Assembly: GCA_002694885.1 (NCBI GenBank)
Contig: NZNM01000058.1
Coordinates: 1-37,430, forward strand
Length of the DNA: 37,430 bases
Source: Opitutaceae bacterium
GTDB lineage: Bacteria; Verrucomicrobiota; Verrucomicrobiia; Opitutales; Opitutaceae
Direction of reading: 5' to 3'
Part shown: positions 20,476 to 29,281 of the stretch, in pieces
How positions within the stretch are numbered: the first letter of the stretch is position 1
Layout of the letters: the number at the start of each line of letters is the position of its first letter
Notes under the pieces: model-generated
The model's input: the letters and a program-made list of their open reading frames with translations, nothing else
Database searches by the model: none
Told to the model about the DNA's origin: nothing
Translations under genes and position numbers: made by a program

Positions 20476-20516
20476 GTATCACAGGCAGGATGCCTGTGAT
20501 ACATTTTAAATCTACC
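20476..20516. repeat. REP-like palindrome B
   Basis: A perfect palindrome-like hairpin runs 20476-20502: GTATCACAGGCA, then GGA, then TGCCTGTGATAC. Its core is the same CAGGCAGGATGCCTG as in elements A and C. On the minus strand it is preceded by GGTAG at 20516-20512, whose TAG is the stop codon of the Gfo/Idh/MocA gene. Confidence 0.7.
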
Positions 20517-21570
20517 CGGTCGGCATTCCCGAGGCCAGCAGGAGGGCTTCCTGGACATTAAGGTCATGTTCATAGGACCAATCGAATCGTTTCTTGCCCC
20601 TGAGTACGCGAGCCAAGTCCTTGAACTTCCCATCGTATCGCCCGTCCTTGCCCAGGGCAATTTCTTGAACTCCCTTTTTGTAGGAGCCTCTCGGTTCATC
20701 GAGATAGAGCGTCACATCGCCGGACTCTAGTTGCTGGATTTCGATGGCTCCTTTGTCTCCCGCTACCTGGAAGCGGCGACGCGGGAATCCAAAAGGATCC
20801 CGGTGATTGATGCGAACGGTCGCCGTAGCGTCCACAAAATCCAAAACTGCCAACTGGTTATCGGCGATTCCATCGCTTTGCGTGCGATGGGTAAAGGGCC
20901 TCACCGAACGGGGCTTCCCCAGCATATGTATTATCGAATCAACTACATGACCTGCTAGTTCAAACATGCCTCCACCCGGATACCGGCCGATCGCTTCTCT
21001 AGTGTCCTCGTTAGCGAGCTTGCCCATCATGCAATCGATCTCCATAATGCGACCCAACCATCCGTCACGAACCGCTCGATACATGAATTGGAAGGCCCGG
21101 TTGTAGCGCAGCATATAGCCCATCTGCACGGTTAGCTCAGCCGCTTCCGCCTTATCCAGCAATTCCCGGAACAAGGGCAGGGAATCGCCCCCTGGCTTGT
21201 CCAAATGAATGTGCATGCCAGCTTCTATGCACCGAATACCCGTGGGCACGAGCTCCGCCACCTCAGTCTCAACCGCTACTGCCTGAAGACCTTTTGTCCC
21301 TAGCAGTTCCTCCTCCGTCATCCAGTTTACCCCTCGATAAGCATTCGTTTCGCTCAACCTACGCCGCCGCTTGAGATCCGGTTCAACCACGCCTATCAGT
21401 TCGTAAGCACCCGATTGGGCCCGGATTGCCTTGATCTTGCCAGAAGCGTGAGCGTGACGCGTGCCTATCTGGCCGATACGAATCTTCGCGTTGTTTGAGA
21501 ACGTTTGCCCCAAAACGGACGCAACCGGAAAGGCTGCCATGGAAGAGAAAATGAAGGCGCGACGGTTCAT
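20512..21570 (-). CDS. Tat-exported Gfo/Idh/MocA family oxidoreductase
   Basis: From ATG 21570 (352 aa), the N-terminus MNRRAFIFSSMAAFPVASVL is a twin-arginine signal peptide. Tat export fits a pre-folded cofactor-binding oxidoreductase. Next comes the nucleotide-binding fold (IRIGQIGTRHAH, with the glycine pattern partly altered), then CIEAGMHIHLDKPGG, the signature near the catalytic Lys, and a C-terminal sandwich domain with YPGGGMFELAGHVVD containing the usual His. The frame is open upstream to 21681, but those residues do not fit. Members oxidise sugars, sugar acids or inositols using NAD(P); the substrate is unknown. The stop codon coincides with the REP-like GTAG. Confidence 0.87.
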   Translation of the reverse strand: MNRRAFIFSSMAAFPVASVLGQTFSNNAKIRIGQIGTRHAHASGKIKAIRAQSGAYELIGVVEPDLKRRRRLSETNAYRGVNWMTEEELLGTKGLQAVAVETEVAELVPTGIRCIEAGMHIHLDKPGGDSLPLFRELLDKAEAAELTVQMGYMLRYNRAFQFMYRAVRDGWLGRIMEIDCMMGKLANEDTREAIGRYPGGGMFELAGHVVDSIIHMLGKPRSVRPFTHRTQSDGIADNQLAVLDFVDATATVRINHRDPFGFPRRRFQVAGDKGAIEIQQLESGDVTLYLDEPRGSYKKGVQEIALGKDGRYDGKFKDLARVLRGKKRFDWSYEHDLNVQEALLLASGMPTG

Positions 21571-21884
21571 AGAGGGGCGAGCTCGAGCTTTGTTCATTCT
21601 TTGCCAGGCCCACCTATCCTGGCAAAACAAAACTCCACCGGCAGAAAGATCGATAAACTCTAACGATGTCCGAGAACGCATGATTCATCGATTTCTGGCA
21701 CACTGTCAGTGGAGTTCTTGTCGCAAGCCGGGATTGCACGCGATCCCAGGAAGGATTACTCCAGGATACTTCAATGACAAGGCACTAGAACCTGTCCCCC
21801 AGATAATTGCTGTTTAGCAGCATGGGAGAAAATAGATAAAATTAAAAACCGCACTACATGCGATCTTAACGTATGTAATTATTT

Positions 21885-21985
21885 CTCAACTACAGATGAC
21901 TCAGAGAGCGCAGATGAATCCCCTGGAGGATTTCCTAATCTTACATCCGATCTATCTGTGTTCTCCGCGTTATCCGTGGTTGAAA
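21885..21985. repeat. Palindromic repeat of the CCACAGATTACACAGA type, copy 1
   Basis: The left arm (CTCAACTACAGATGACTCAG and on) is imperfectly complementary to the right arm, which ends in TTATCCGTGGTTGAAAAC. Its reverse complement reads AACCACGGATAACGCGGAGA. The element resembles the one at 24556-24630. The surrounding gap (21571-22078) has no other recognisable feature. Confidence 0.6.
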
Positions 21986-22078
21986 ACTCCCCACCCGAAG
22001 ACTTCGTGGTTTATGAAACGTTTGGGTCACCAATGTGAAACCTGTCTGGAACTCATCAATTGATTGCTTCGGCAAAAA

Positions 22079-23563
22079 TCAACGCCGCCCATCGGCATCG
22101 ACCATCGATCTCCAATCATCGTGTAATCGGCGCAGGCGTTTAACGACTTCTGGATATTGGTTCGATACGTTACTCGTCTCTCCGGGGTCTTTAGAAAGGT
22201 TGTAGAGATGGACGCCTTGAGCGACGTAGAGCGCCTCCTTCTTAGCTAGGTTGGCGGCCCGTTCCGCATTTTCGGTCACGATGAGCTTCCAGTCTCCAGT
22301 CCGGACCGACCACTGGAATCCAAGATCCCAATGCAGGATACGATCGCTGTTTGGTTTTGATCTTTTTCCGCTTAAGGGAGCGGTTTGCGTGACTCCATCA
22401 AAGGCATTCGTCTCGTAGGAGATTCCACACCAATCGAGTAGAGTTGGGGCGATATCGAGATGGGAGAAGATCAGTTCGTCGTTCACCTTACCTTCCGGAA
22501 CGTGATTGGGATACCGAATCAGAGTCGGCGTGAGCGTCCCGCCCTCGAAGAGGTGGTACTTGCTGCCTTGCAAAGGGCCGTTCTCCGCCCAATCGGAGGT
22601 GCAGCCACCGTTGTCTACTGTGTATATAACGATGGTGTTCTCCTCCATCGAATTTTCTTTCAGATGATCAAGGATGCGTCCCACCGCGGCGTCCATGAGT
22701 TCGAGTTGAGCAAGGTACCATCCACGACCTTCCGGAAGTGAATGCCGGTGGACGCCATCGTACCATTCATTGTAAACCTTTGTGGCTTCGGCCCTGTTTA
22801 GGCCTTCCGGATATTCGAGATCCTCGAATGAAGGCAGCCCACGTTTCTCCAACTCTTCCGGCGGGAGCTGCCAGGCAAAGTTGTGAACCGCGTTGTAGGC
22901 CATCTGCAAAAAGAAGGGGCGCTCGGAGGGACCGCCTATAAATTCAATGGCCTCGTCCGTCCAATCGTCGGTCGTGAATCCTTCCCAGCCCTCTACGATC
23001 TGATCATCGTCCCACATGGGCCCCATGGCCATACGGTGACTATATTGGCTGCGCTTGGCCTCGGAGTGGTAAAGATAGTGGATACGCCCGCCTATCGCCC
23101 CAAAGAAACGATCGTAGCCCAAACCGAGGGGAAAGGCATGATCGTCCGGTTCTGAACCGCGATTGCCTACGAAATGGTGCTTCCCAATATGGGCGGTGCG
23201 ATAACCCGCTCGCTGTAGGCGAGCCGGGAGCGTCTGGGTAACCTCTTCCGTGCTCATTCCGCGACCTCCACCATAGTGAAACGCTCCAAATCGGGCCTGG
23301 TAGCGCCCACTCGTCAATCCCATCCGCGAGGGGCTGCAAATGGCGCTCGTCGCATAGGCCTGGGTCAGTGCCGTACCTTCACTAGCGAGGCGATCGAGAT
23401 GGGGAGTGTGGATATCCGATCGCATCTTTTGGAAACCGAAATCCGCGTATCCCTGGTCGTCAGCAACGATCAACAGGATGTTGGGGCGCTCAGAGCCATG
23501 GCCAGCCGCCAGGGTGACAAGGGCCGCGAAAAAGATGCGAATCGATAAACCTGTTCTCTTCAT
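22079..23563 (-). CDS. Secreted sulfatase (arylsulfatase A-like, formylglycine type)
   Basis: A 494-aa sulfatase from ATG 23563; the signal peptide is MKRTGLSIRIFFAALVTLAA followed by GHGSE. The mature protein starts with RPNILLIVADDQG, which supplies metal-binding Asp residues. The C76-x-P-S-R motif (ICSPSRMGLTSG) provides the cysteine that anaerobic or FGE-type maturases convert to formylglycine. TAHIGKHH and YTVDNGG complete the active site, and the C-terminal subdomain (WDLGFQWSVRTGDWKLIV) is intact. It probably removes sulfate esters from a glycan in the periplasm or outside. It is divergent from a PL14-like lyase gene, about 100 nt away, suggesting shared control and a sulfated polysaccharide target. 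Confidence 0.93.
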   Translation of the reverse strand: MKRTGLSIRIFFAALVTLAAGHGSERPNILLIVADDQGYADFGFQKMRSDIHTPHLDRLASEGTALTQAYATSAICSPSRMGLTSGRYQARFGAFHYGGGRGMSTEEVTQTLPARLQRAGYRTAHIGKHHFVGNRGSEPDDHAFPLGLGYDRFFGAIGGRIHYLYHSEAKRSQYSHRMAMGPMWDDDQIVEGWEGFTTDDWTDEAIEFIGGPSERPFFLQMAYNAVHNFAWQLPPEELEKRGLPSFEDLEYPEGLNRAEATKVYNEWYDGVHRHSLPEGRGWYLAQLELMDAAVGRILDHLKENSMEENTIVIYTVDNGGCTSDWAENGPLQGSKYHLFEGGTLTPTLIRYPNHVPEGKVNDELIFSHLDIAPTLLDWCGISYETNAFDGVTQTAPLSGKRSKPNSDRILHWDLGFQWSVRTGDWKLIVTENAERAANLAKKEALYVAQGVHLYNLSKDPGETSNVSNQYPEVVKRLRRLHDDWRSMVDADGRR

Positions 23564-23660
23564 GATTTCTGCTAAGCTTGCGCAACAGGCTCCGTTAATG
23601 AATTCCAAAACGCTCGCCTTAACCATTATTCTTAGAGAGTGTCCCTCAAACTTTCAATTC

Positions 23661-24473
23661 ATGAGGTTTCTTATTGCCGCTTTCGTCGCCTTGAATACGC
23701 CGCTGGGAATTTTCGCCAATGGCGGTAACGCTCATAGCGAATTGGTGTTCATCGAGGATTTCGAAAAGCCTCAACTCGGGGGACTATACCAGCAGCTGGA
23801 CGAAGATCCCCACCTTGAGGTCGTCGAGGGTGCCGGAGTAGACGGCGGCCACGGACTGAAAGCGACCTTCGAGGGAAGCCCCCGGGGAAGCGAACGCATT
23901 ACGGCCCGCCACAAGCTTGGCGAGCGAGGGTTGGAATTCACCTTGAGCTACGACGTGAAGTTCGATCACGATTTTCAATTCGTGAAAGGCGGAAAGCTGC
24001 ATGGGCTCGGGCCTGATTCGCCCATAACCGGAGGAAAATCTATGCAGCCCAGTGGCTGGAGCGCTCGAGTGACTTTCAAGGAAGAGGGTTCCATTCGCTC
24101 CTATCTGTATTGCCAGAATAAGGAAGGACAATACGGCACGGGCATAGCGAGTCCCCATTTCCGATTCAAAAAAGGCACATACTACTCTGTTTCGCTTCAC
24201 GTTAAACTAAACGAGAATGCCTCCACCAGCGACGGATTCGCCCACATCTACATCGATGGCGATCGCGTGGTTCAACATGACGGGGTACGCTTCCGCGGCA
24301 AGGACGGTGACGATACCCTGATCACCCAATTTTTGTTCAGCGCCTTTCATGGAGGGCACGAACCGCATTGGGCCCCTCGAGATGCATCAGGCGCCTACAC
24401 CAATGTCCATGCCTACTTCGACAACATTGCGGTCCACCGGGGAAAATGGGTGGTCGATAAGCCGCGGAGATAG
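23661..24473 (+). CDS. Secreted PL14-like polysaccharide lyase (alginate lyase-type fold)
   Basis: A 270-aa protein from ATG 23661, with signal peptide MRFLIAAFVALNTPLGIFA. The body is a beta-jelly-roll: VFIEDFEKPQLGG, SYDVKFDHDFQFVKGGKLHG, SGWSARVTFKEEGSI, IYIDGDRVVQHDGVRFRG, and a C-terminal AYFDNIAVHRG. The GGKLxGL element and the WSARVTF strand are characteristic of polysaccharide lyase family 14 and its relatives, which cleave alginate or glucuronan by beta-elimination. Activity here is inferred from the fold only. The frame is open upstream to 23406, but that part overlaps the sulfatase antisense and is not family-like. It pairs divergently with the sulfatase. Confidence 0.75.
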   Translation: MRFLIAAFVALNTPLGIFANGGNAHSELVFIEDFEKPQLGGLYQQLDEDPHLEVVEGAGVDGGHGLKATFEGSPRGSERITARHKLGERGLEFTLSYDVKFDHDFQFVKGGKLHGLGPDSPITGGKSMQPSGWSARVTFKEEGSIRSYLYCQNKEGQYGTGIASPHFRFKKGTYYSVSLHVKLNENASTSDGFAHIYIDGDRVVQHDGVRFRGKDGDDTLITQFLFSAFHGGHEPHWAPRDASGAYTNVHAYFDNIAVHRGKWVVDKPRR

Positions 24474-24555
24474 ACTCAGGCTATACGTGACTTTTGATCC
24501 CAATATGTCATCTAGCCGAAACGACATATTAACGCTGTTGGCAGTGAATATTGAT

Positions 24556-24630
24556 GAGCCACAGATTACACAGAAAACACAGATTCGAGAATGATTTTGA
24601 TCCGTGTACTCTGCGTAATCCGTGGTCAAA
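24556..24630. repeat. Palindromic repeat of the CCACAGATTACACAGA type, copy 2
   Basis: The left arm CCACAGATTACACAGAAAAC is mirrored at the right by ATCCGTGTACTCTGCGTAAT plus CCGTGG. The reverse complement of the right arm matches the left at about 20 of 26 positions. It lies in the gap between the lyase and GNAT genes. Confidence 0.65.
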
Positions 24631-24708
24631 ATATCAACGTATAGAGTTTTCCCTCACAAGTTTTCTATCGCTTAGAGCCTCGCTGGCAGGGGGCGGTTCT
24701 GCGAGCAA

Positions 24709-25155
24709 ATGAGGATCTATGATGCAAAACCCAGTATGGCTGAAAGCCTAACGGACCTCGCAATGCGGTCAAAGGCATCATGGGGCTATGATAGCGCATT
24801 GATTGAACAATGGAGCTTGGATCTTATCATTGCTCCAGAAGACATTGAGACGAAACTGGTAAAAGTCGCAGGGGATCAGAATGGGATCGCCGGGTTCGCA
24901 TCGTTCAATCTACAGGAACGGGAGATTGACCATTTTTGGGTCGAACCTCAACGTATGCGATCAGGCGTTGGCAGAATGCTGTTCGAGGCGATCAGAATAG
25001 AGTTGGAAAAAAGAAATATCGAGAAATTTGTCATTGTATCAGACCCCAACGCACAAGGATTCCACGAGCGGATGGGGGCTAAACGGATTGCAATGGTAGA
25101 AAGTGTTCCCAGCGGAAGGATGCTCCCAAAGCTGTCCTGTAAATTGAAATGGTAA
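24709..25155 (+). CDS. GNAT family N-acetyltransferase
   Basis: A 148-aa single-domain GNAT protein. The acetyl-CoA-binding motif A is visible as HFWVEPQRMRSGVGRMLFEAI, with RMRSGVG as the pyrophosphate-binding R/QxxGxG loop, preceded by strand 4 (GFASFNLQEREID). FHERMGAKRIA near the end is the usual motif B. The acceptor is unknown. It is base-composition neutral relative to its neighbours, stands alone, and converges on the large propeller gene with 21 nt between the stop codons. Confidence 0.85.
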   Translation: MRIYDAKPSMAESLTDLAMRSKASWGYDSALIEQWSLDLIIAPEDIETKLVKVAGDQNGIAGFASFNLQEREIDHFWVEPQRMRSGVGRMLFEAIRIELEKRNIEKFVIVSDPNAQGFHERMGAKRIAMVESVPSGRMLPKLSCKLKW

Positions 25156-25176
25156 ACAGCGCCGCCTGATTTCAAG

Positions 25177-28100
25177 CTAGTTGTCCGCCGAAACTCTAAT
25201 CCTGACGAAAACTGATTGATCGGATCCGAGCGGTTCTAGCATCCGGAAGAACGTGACTGGGGAAAACGCTTCTTCAATAATTTGGAAGCCTTCGGGATAG
25301 TCAGTCCAATTACGCAAATCATTTGAAACCTGGGGTGATGGCTCCGATGAGCTGAGCGCTGCCAAATTGTATTCGTATTTCAGATTCAAATAACGATCGC
25401 CTTCACTGTCCACAGAGTACACGGCCTCCAACGATCGACCACTACTGGAATCCGCTGGGTGCGTCCCCGACAGGAACTCCCACAGATTGGAAAGCCCGTC
25501 TCCATCGAAGTCTTCCTCGCCCGAAGGAACTTCTTGACCTTCTTCCAAATCAAGGATCTCCGCAATCCAACTGCTATAGCTAACACCTGCTTGCCTATCG
25601 GAAAAACCCCAATCCCGAGAGGGATCCAAACCAGATAGAACCAGATTAGAACTAGCCACAGTCGAGGAAAGCGTATCCAGATCTATAATCGTCCAATTAT
25701 CCGAGTCTTCTTCGGAAAGCGGCTGAGCCCACAGATCTCGTCGACTAGACGCGCCAAGCGATTCAAACGCTCCATCGAAATCCAAGGTCTCCACGCCCTG
25801 CCATCCCTGAGGAAGGTAAGCGAATTGACGATCGTGTACGTCGATCAAATCAATCCGCTGCCAAAAATTTTGATCAGGAAAGCTCAAAACGATACGATCC
25901 GAATCGGAAGGATCTGAAAAGTCGACCACGCTCAAGGAACCCGACCCCGTCGCGAATAGCAGATCATCGATAATGCCCAAGCGATACACGTGTCCACGTT
26001 GCTCAAATTTGGCTTGCTCTAAAAAGGATACGCTTTCGAGCCATTCGTACGTTCTCAATTCACTCAGCGCTTCCCCTGTTTTATAGTCCGAGTGCCCAAC
26101 TACAAGATACTGGTCATGAAAAACCTTGGGACCATAACCCCGATCTCCAAGATTGATCTCGTCCAGCAGATACGCTTTAACCCCGTCGAAAGCCGATGCT
26201 TGGATCACAGATTCATGGGTCCAGATGTTACCATCGTTATAGGAACGATGATCTGAAGTGAAGAGAATACGCCCACCCAACTGATTGGTCCACACACTCT
26301 CGAATGCCCCTGGTATCTCGACTAGTTCTAAGGCTCTCGGCTCTGCTGCCTCCGACAGATCCAATTGCCCCAACACGTGGTCAGAATACCACCGAGTTCC
26401 TTGTTCGGGAGTCTCCTCATAGTAGCTTTCCACAAGACCGAAATGGAGAACGTCGTTCAACAGTTTCATACCTCCTTCTGGCCATCGGTTTGTATCTTGT
26501 TTCAATTCTCCAGTCAGTGACGCGAAAGCGAGGATGATCGGATTCGCCTTGTCTTCCAGCGCTACCGTGATCGCTTTTCCCGTCGATGGATAATAAGGGA
26601 AGAAGGCATCAGTCCTTGCGCCTCCTATGCCTGCATCCAAAAAGTAGTAGAAACTTAGCTCGCCTGGATACCAAAGCAGCTCCCCAGTTGAAAGAATCCC
26701 GGATCGATAGTCGCTACCATAGCCGTACCAGCCATCATTAGGAATGTCGAAAGAATCGGAGCCCAATAAGATCGGACTAGCCGGATCCGATAGATCGATG
26801 ACTGTATTGGAAAAGCGAGTTACGGCTACATCAATCCCGTTTTCCTCGTTCGGCTCGATGAAGGACTCTTGAGCGACAACCAGACACTCCTCTACCAAAT
26901 AACTGCCCACTATCCGACCCCCTTCCATCTCCAAACTGACGAGCAATTCATCCGGATCCTCAACTGGGCTGATGTGCAGCTTCCCATTCGCGCTTCCCTG
27001 AATGCCCCACCAATACAATGGCCCACGTTCAAGCTGTACCAGAAAATCCCCGACGCGGTGAACCAAGTCTGCCGGCCAGGCTAATACGAGCTCGGACAAT
27101 AGGAGAAGTTCGTCTGGATCGGAAACATCCAAGGTTTTGAGCGATTGTCCGGAGATCGATACGACCGTCTCGTCCAATACGCGGGCCCGCCGGGCCCGGA
27201 AATCGTGTGGGATAGAGCCTCGTTTGATGAGCTCGTTCTCTCCCATTTCGATGAGCTGTACCCCACTTGACCAGCCTTGTTCCGACGCGTAGCCTTGGTA
27301 AGGTAGCAAAATCCAGCCATCATCCGGGAAGAAGCCGAAGGCCTTCTCATCCCAATTGGCCTCCGTCCAAGCCCAACCGTCTTCATCCCCCACGTACACT
27401 CGGGATGCCAAGGTGGGATTGGCCTTGTCCGAGACATCGAACCAGGAGACAGCGATTCGCGAGTCTTCCAAACCTACCGAAATCAGCCCATTCTCCACTA
27501 CCTCCAAATGCCTCGAAAAGCCAGGCACCTCCAATTCGCTCAAGAGTATTGGTTCGGCTGGGTCTTCCAGACTAATGATGAAAAGCGGATCGACTCTGAG
27601 CAAAGTAACGAGATACAGCAGGTCGCCAGAAAACCGGCTAGCAGTGATGGTTTCGTTATTGGCCAGCTCCATCTCAGCCAAAGGCTGGAAGAGTTCACCG
27701 GAAGGTTGAGACAGATCGAAAGTTTCCACGCTCGCATAACGCCGGCGATTCTCCGACCAACGCCATACCTGGCTGACCACGGTTAGAATGTTGTTCCTTA
27801 GATTCAGGTTGAATTTGTCACGGACTTGGCCTTTGACCAGAACTTGATGGGCCAACGCTGGCGGCTCGCTAGGATCGGAAATGTCAATAACATGAACCGT
27901 GGAAATCCTCTGGCGCAATTGGCTGTCGTAAGCGCTGGTTGCGATCATGAGGGCATCTGCGGTTGCCTGGACCTGACCGCCCCAATAATCGTACTTGTCG
28001 TTTTGCAGGTCGAGCGGGTCAGAGATAATCGGATTGTCCGGATCAGCAAGATCGGCCTTTAAGACAGAGATTCCCGATTTCCAATTGATATGCTCGATTC

Positions 28101-28893
28101 CCGTATTCGGATCAACGATACTCTCTTGCCACGAGTTTCGAGCTACGACGTAGAGCATCGTTCCCACCATTCGGGATTCCAGAATATATCCAGGCACTTC
28201 GATCGCCGATCGTTGAATCAGCTCATTTTCCGGGGTATGCTCGACTATGAGCGTTTCGCCCTTTCCTGTAGATCGATTGTAGGTTAGGAGCACGGCATAG
28301 TCGGCTTCCGGATGCAGATAGAGTTGCTCGCCGCTCGACGATACCCGCATGCTAACCAAACGTTTCGGCAAGGCCGGATCGGCAACGTCGATCACCTGCA
28401 ATCCGCGGTACTGATTGAAGAAGTATAGCGTGTTCCCTCGCCATTTCCAGATATCGGACTCCTCGACGGTATCTCCATTTTGGCCATCAAGGCCCGTATC
28501 GGTGAATTCCGCGCCCCCTTGTGAAGCCCGCGATCCCGCCACATTTCCCGCTTCCGGCTCAAAATCGTTCTGTCCCGCATAGAATTCGTAGGGAAAGGGG
28601 TCCGTCCAGCTGGCAGCGACCTCTATATCCGACTCTTCTACGCCATCGGGCAAGCGCAGCTTAAGCATGCCCGCTCGCCCGCTCAAGTGGGCCAATGTAC
28701 AAGTCTCCCATTCGCCGTCCGCAGTTTTCACTCGCAAGCGAATACGGCGTACGCCCTCAGGGACTTTCAGTGTAACCGCTCGATCCAACAGCTCGGCGTC
28801 AACCACCTCAAAAACATCTTCGGCCGCAGGAGAAGGGTTTGTCAGCAGAAGAGAAGCGGAAACAAGCAGGAGGACTTTGATATGCAAATGCAA
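25177..28893 (-). CDS. Large secreted beta-propeller protein with about eleven LVIVD-like repeats
   Basis: A 1238-aa protein with signal peptide MHLHIKVLLLVSASLLLTN followed by a PSPAA-type cleavage site. About eleven repeats share the pattern [hydrophobic]xD[LVI]SDPxxPxLL: VIDVADPALPKRL, VIDISDPSEPPAL, IISLEDPAEPILL, WFDVSDKANPTLA, TLDVSDPDELLLL, VIDLSDPASPILLG, QLDLSEAAEPRAL and VVDFSDPSDSDRI. They are spaced irregularly and probably form one or two large propellers (Beta_propel / LVIVD families). A calcium-binding-like DFDGDGLSNLWEFLSGTHP segment near the C-terminus precedes a final beta-sandwich with SNDLRNWTD, a tail typical of Verrucomicrobiota secreted proteins. The function is unknown; a surface-binding or protein-interaction role is inferred. 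Confidence 0.82.
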   Translation of the reverse strand: MHLHIKVLLLVSASLLLTNPSPAAEDVFEVVDAELLDRAVTLKVPEGVRRIRLRVKTADGEWETCTLAHLSGRAGMLKLRLPDGVEESDIEVAASWTDPFPYEFYAGQNDFEPEAGNVAGSRASQGGAEFTDTGLDGQNGDTVEESDIWKWRGNTLYFFNQYRGLQVIDVADPALPKRLVSMRVSSSGEQLYLHPEADYAVLLTYNRSTGKGETLIVEHTPENELIQRSAIEVPGYILESRMVGTMLYVVARNSWQESIVDPNTGIEHINWKSGISVLKADLADPDNPIISDPLDLQNDKYDYWGGQVQATADALMIATSAYDSQLRQRISTVHVIDISDPSEPPALAHQVLVKGQVRDKFNLNLRNNILTVVSQVWRWSENRRRYASVETFDLSQPSGELFQPLAEMELANNETITASRFSGDLLYLVTLLRVDPLFIISLEDPAEPILLSELEVPGFSRHLEVVENGLISVGLEDSRIAVSWFDVSDKANPTLASRVYVGDEDGWAWTEANWDEKAFGFFPDDGWILLPYQGYASEQGWSSGVQLIEMGENELIKRGSIPHDFRARRARVLDETVVSISGQSLKTLDVSDPDELLLLSELVLAWPADLVHRVGDFLVQLERGPLYWWGIQGSANGKLHISPVEDPDELLVSLEMEGGRIVGSYLVEECLVVAQESFIEPNEENGIDVAVTRFSNTVIDLSDPASPILLGSDSFDIPNDGWYGYGSDYRSGILSTGELLWYPGELSFYYFLDAGIGGARTDAFFPYYPSTGKAITVALEDKANPIILAFASLTGELKQDTNRWPEGGMKLLNDVLHFGLVESYYEETPEQGTRWYSDHVLGQLDLSEAAEPRALELVEIPGAFESVWTNQLGGRILFTSDHRSYNDGNIWTHESVIQASAFDGVKAYLLDEINLGDRGYGPKVFHDQYLVVGHSDYKTGEALSELRTYEWLESVSFLEQAKFEQRGHVYRLGIIDDLLFATGSGSLSVVDFSDPSDSDRIVLSFPDQNFWQRIDLIDVHDRQFAYLPQGWQGVETLDFDGAFESLGASSRRDLWAQPLSEEDSDNWTIIDLDTLSSTVASSNLVLSGLDPSRDWGFSDRQAGVSYSSWIAEILDLEEGQEVPSGEEDFDGDGLSNLWEFLSGTHPADSSSGRSLEAVYSVDSEGDRYLNLKYEYNLAALSSSEPSPQVSNDLRNWTDYPEGFQIIEEAFSPVTFFRMLEPLGSDQSVFVRIRVSADN

Positions 28894-29035
28894 AGCAACT
28901 TATGCAATTACTACGTATAACATGCGGCAACGGATTCGCGAGTTTTAAAGTGGCCCTATAGTAGGGCTATCCAATGCAACCGACGGAGCGTATGGGCGTG
29001 CACGTCAATTTAAGCTAAAATACGCCATCGTTTTG

Positions 29036-29112
29036 TGTAGGAAGCTCGCTTGCGAGCGATTGCTTCACTGCGTCGGACTCTCGTCGATTCGCTCGCAAGC
29101 GAGCTTCCTACA
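29036..29112. repeat. REP/BIME-like perfect inverted repeat F
   Basis: Arms of 24 nt, starting TGTAGGAAGCTCGCTTGCGA at 29036 and ending with its complement at 29112, are perfect inverted repeats around a 29-nt spacer. Each arm itself contains a hairpin (GCTCGCTTGCGAGC). It lies in the 388-nt gap between two divergent genes (28894-29281). That gap also holds a small palindrome, GCCCTATAGTAGGGC, near 28952, and no gene. Confidence 0.8.
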
Positions 29113-29281
29113 TCGCAAAGGACTCAAGTTATCGCATATGGGCCGAGAGGAAACGGACTCAAGTCGATCCAACGTCCCGCCACCGAATCAACTCTAACCT
29201 AACCTTGCTAAGCCAGCGCTTGCCACGCGCTCGCAACTGTATTTCCTCGAGAGCGTTTCCCCCATTTCCTACCCGAATCCC

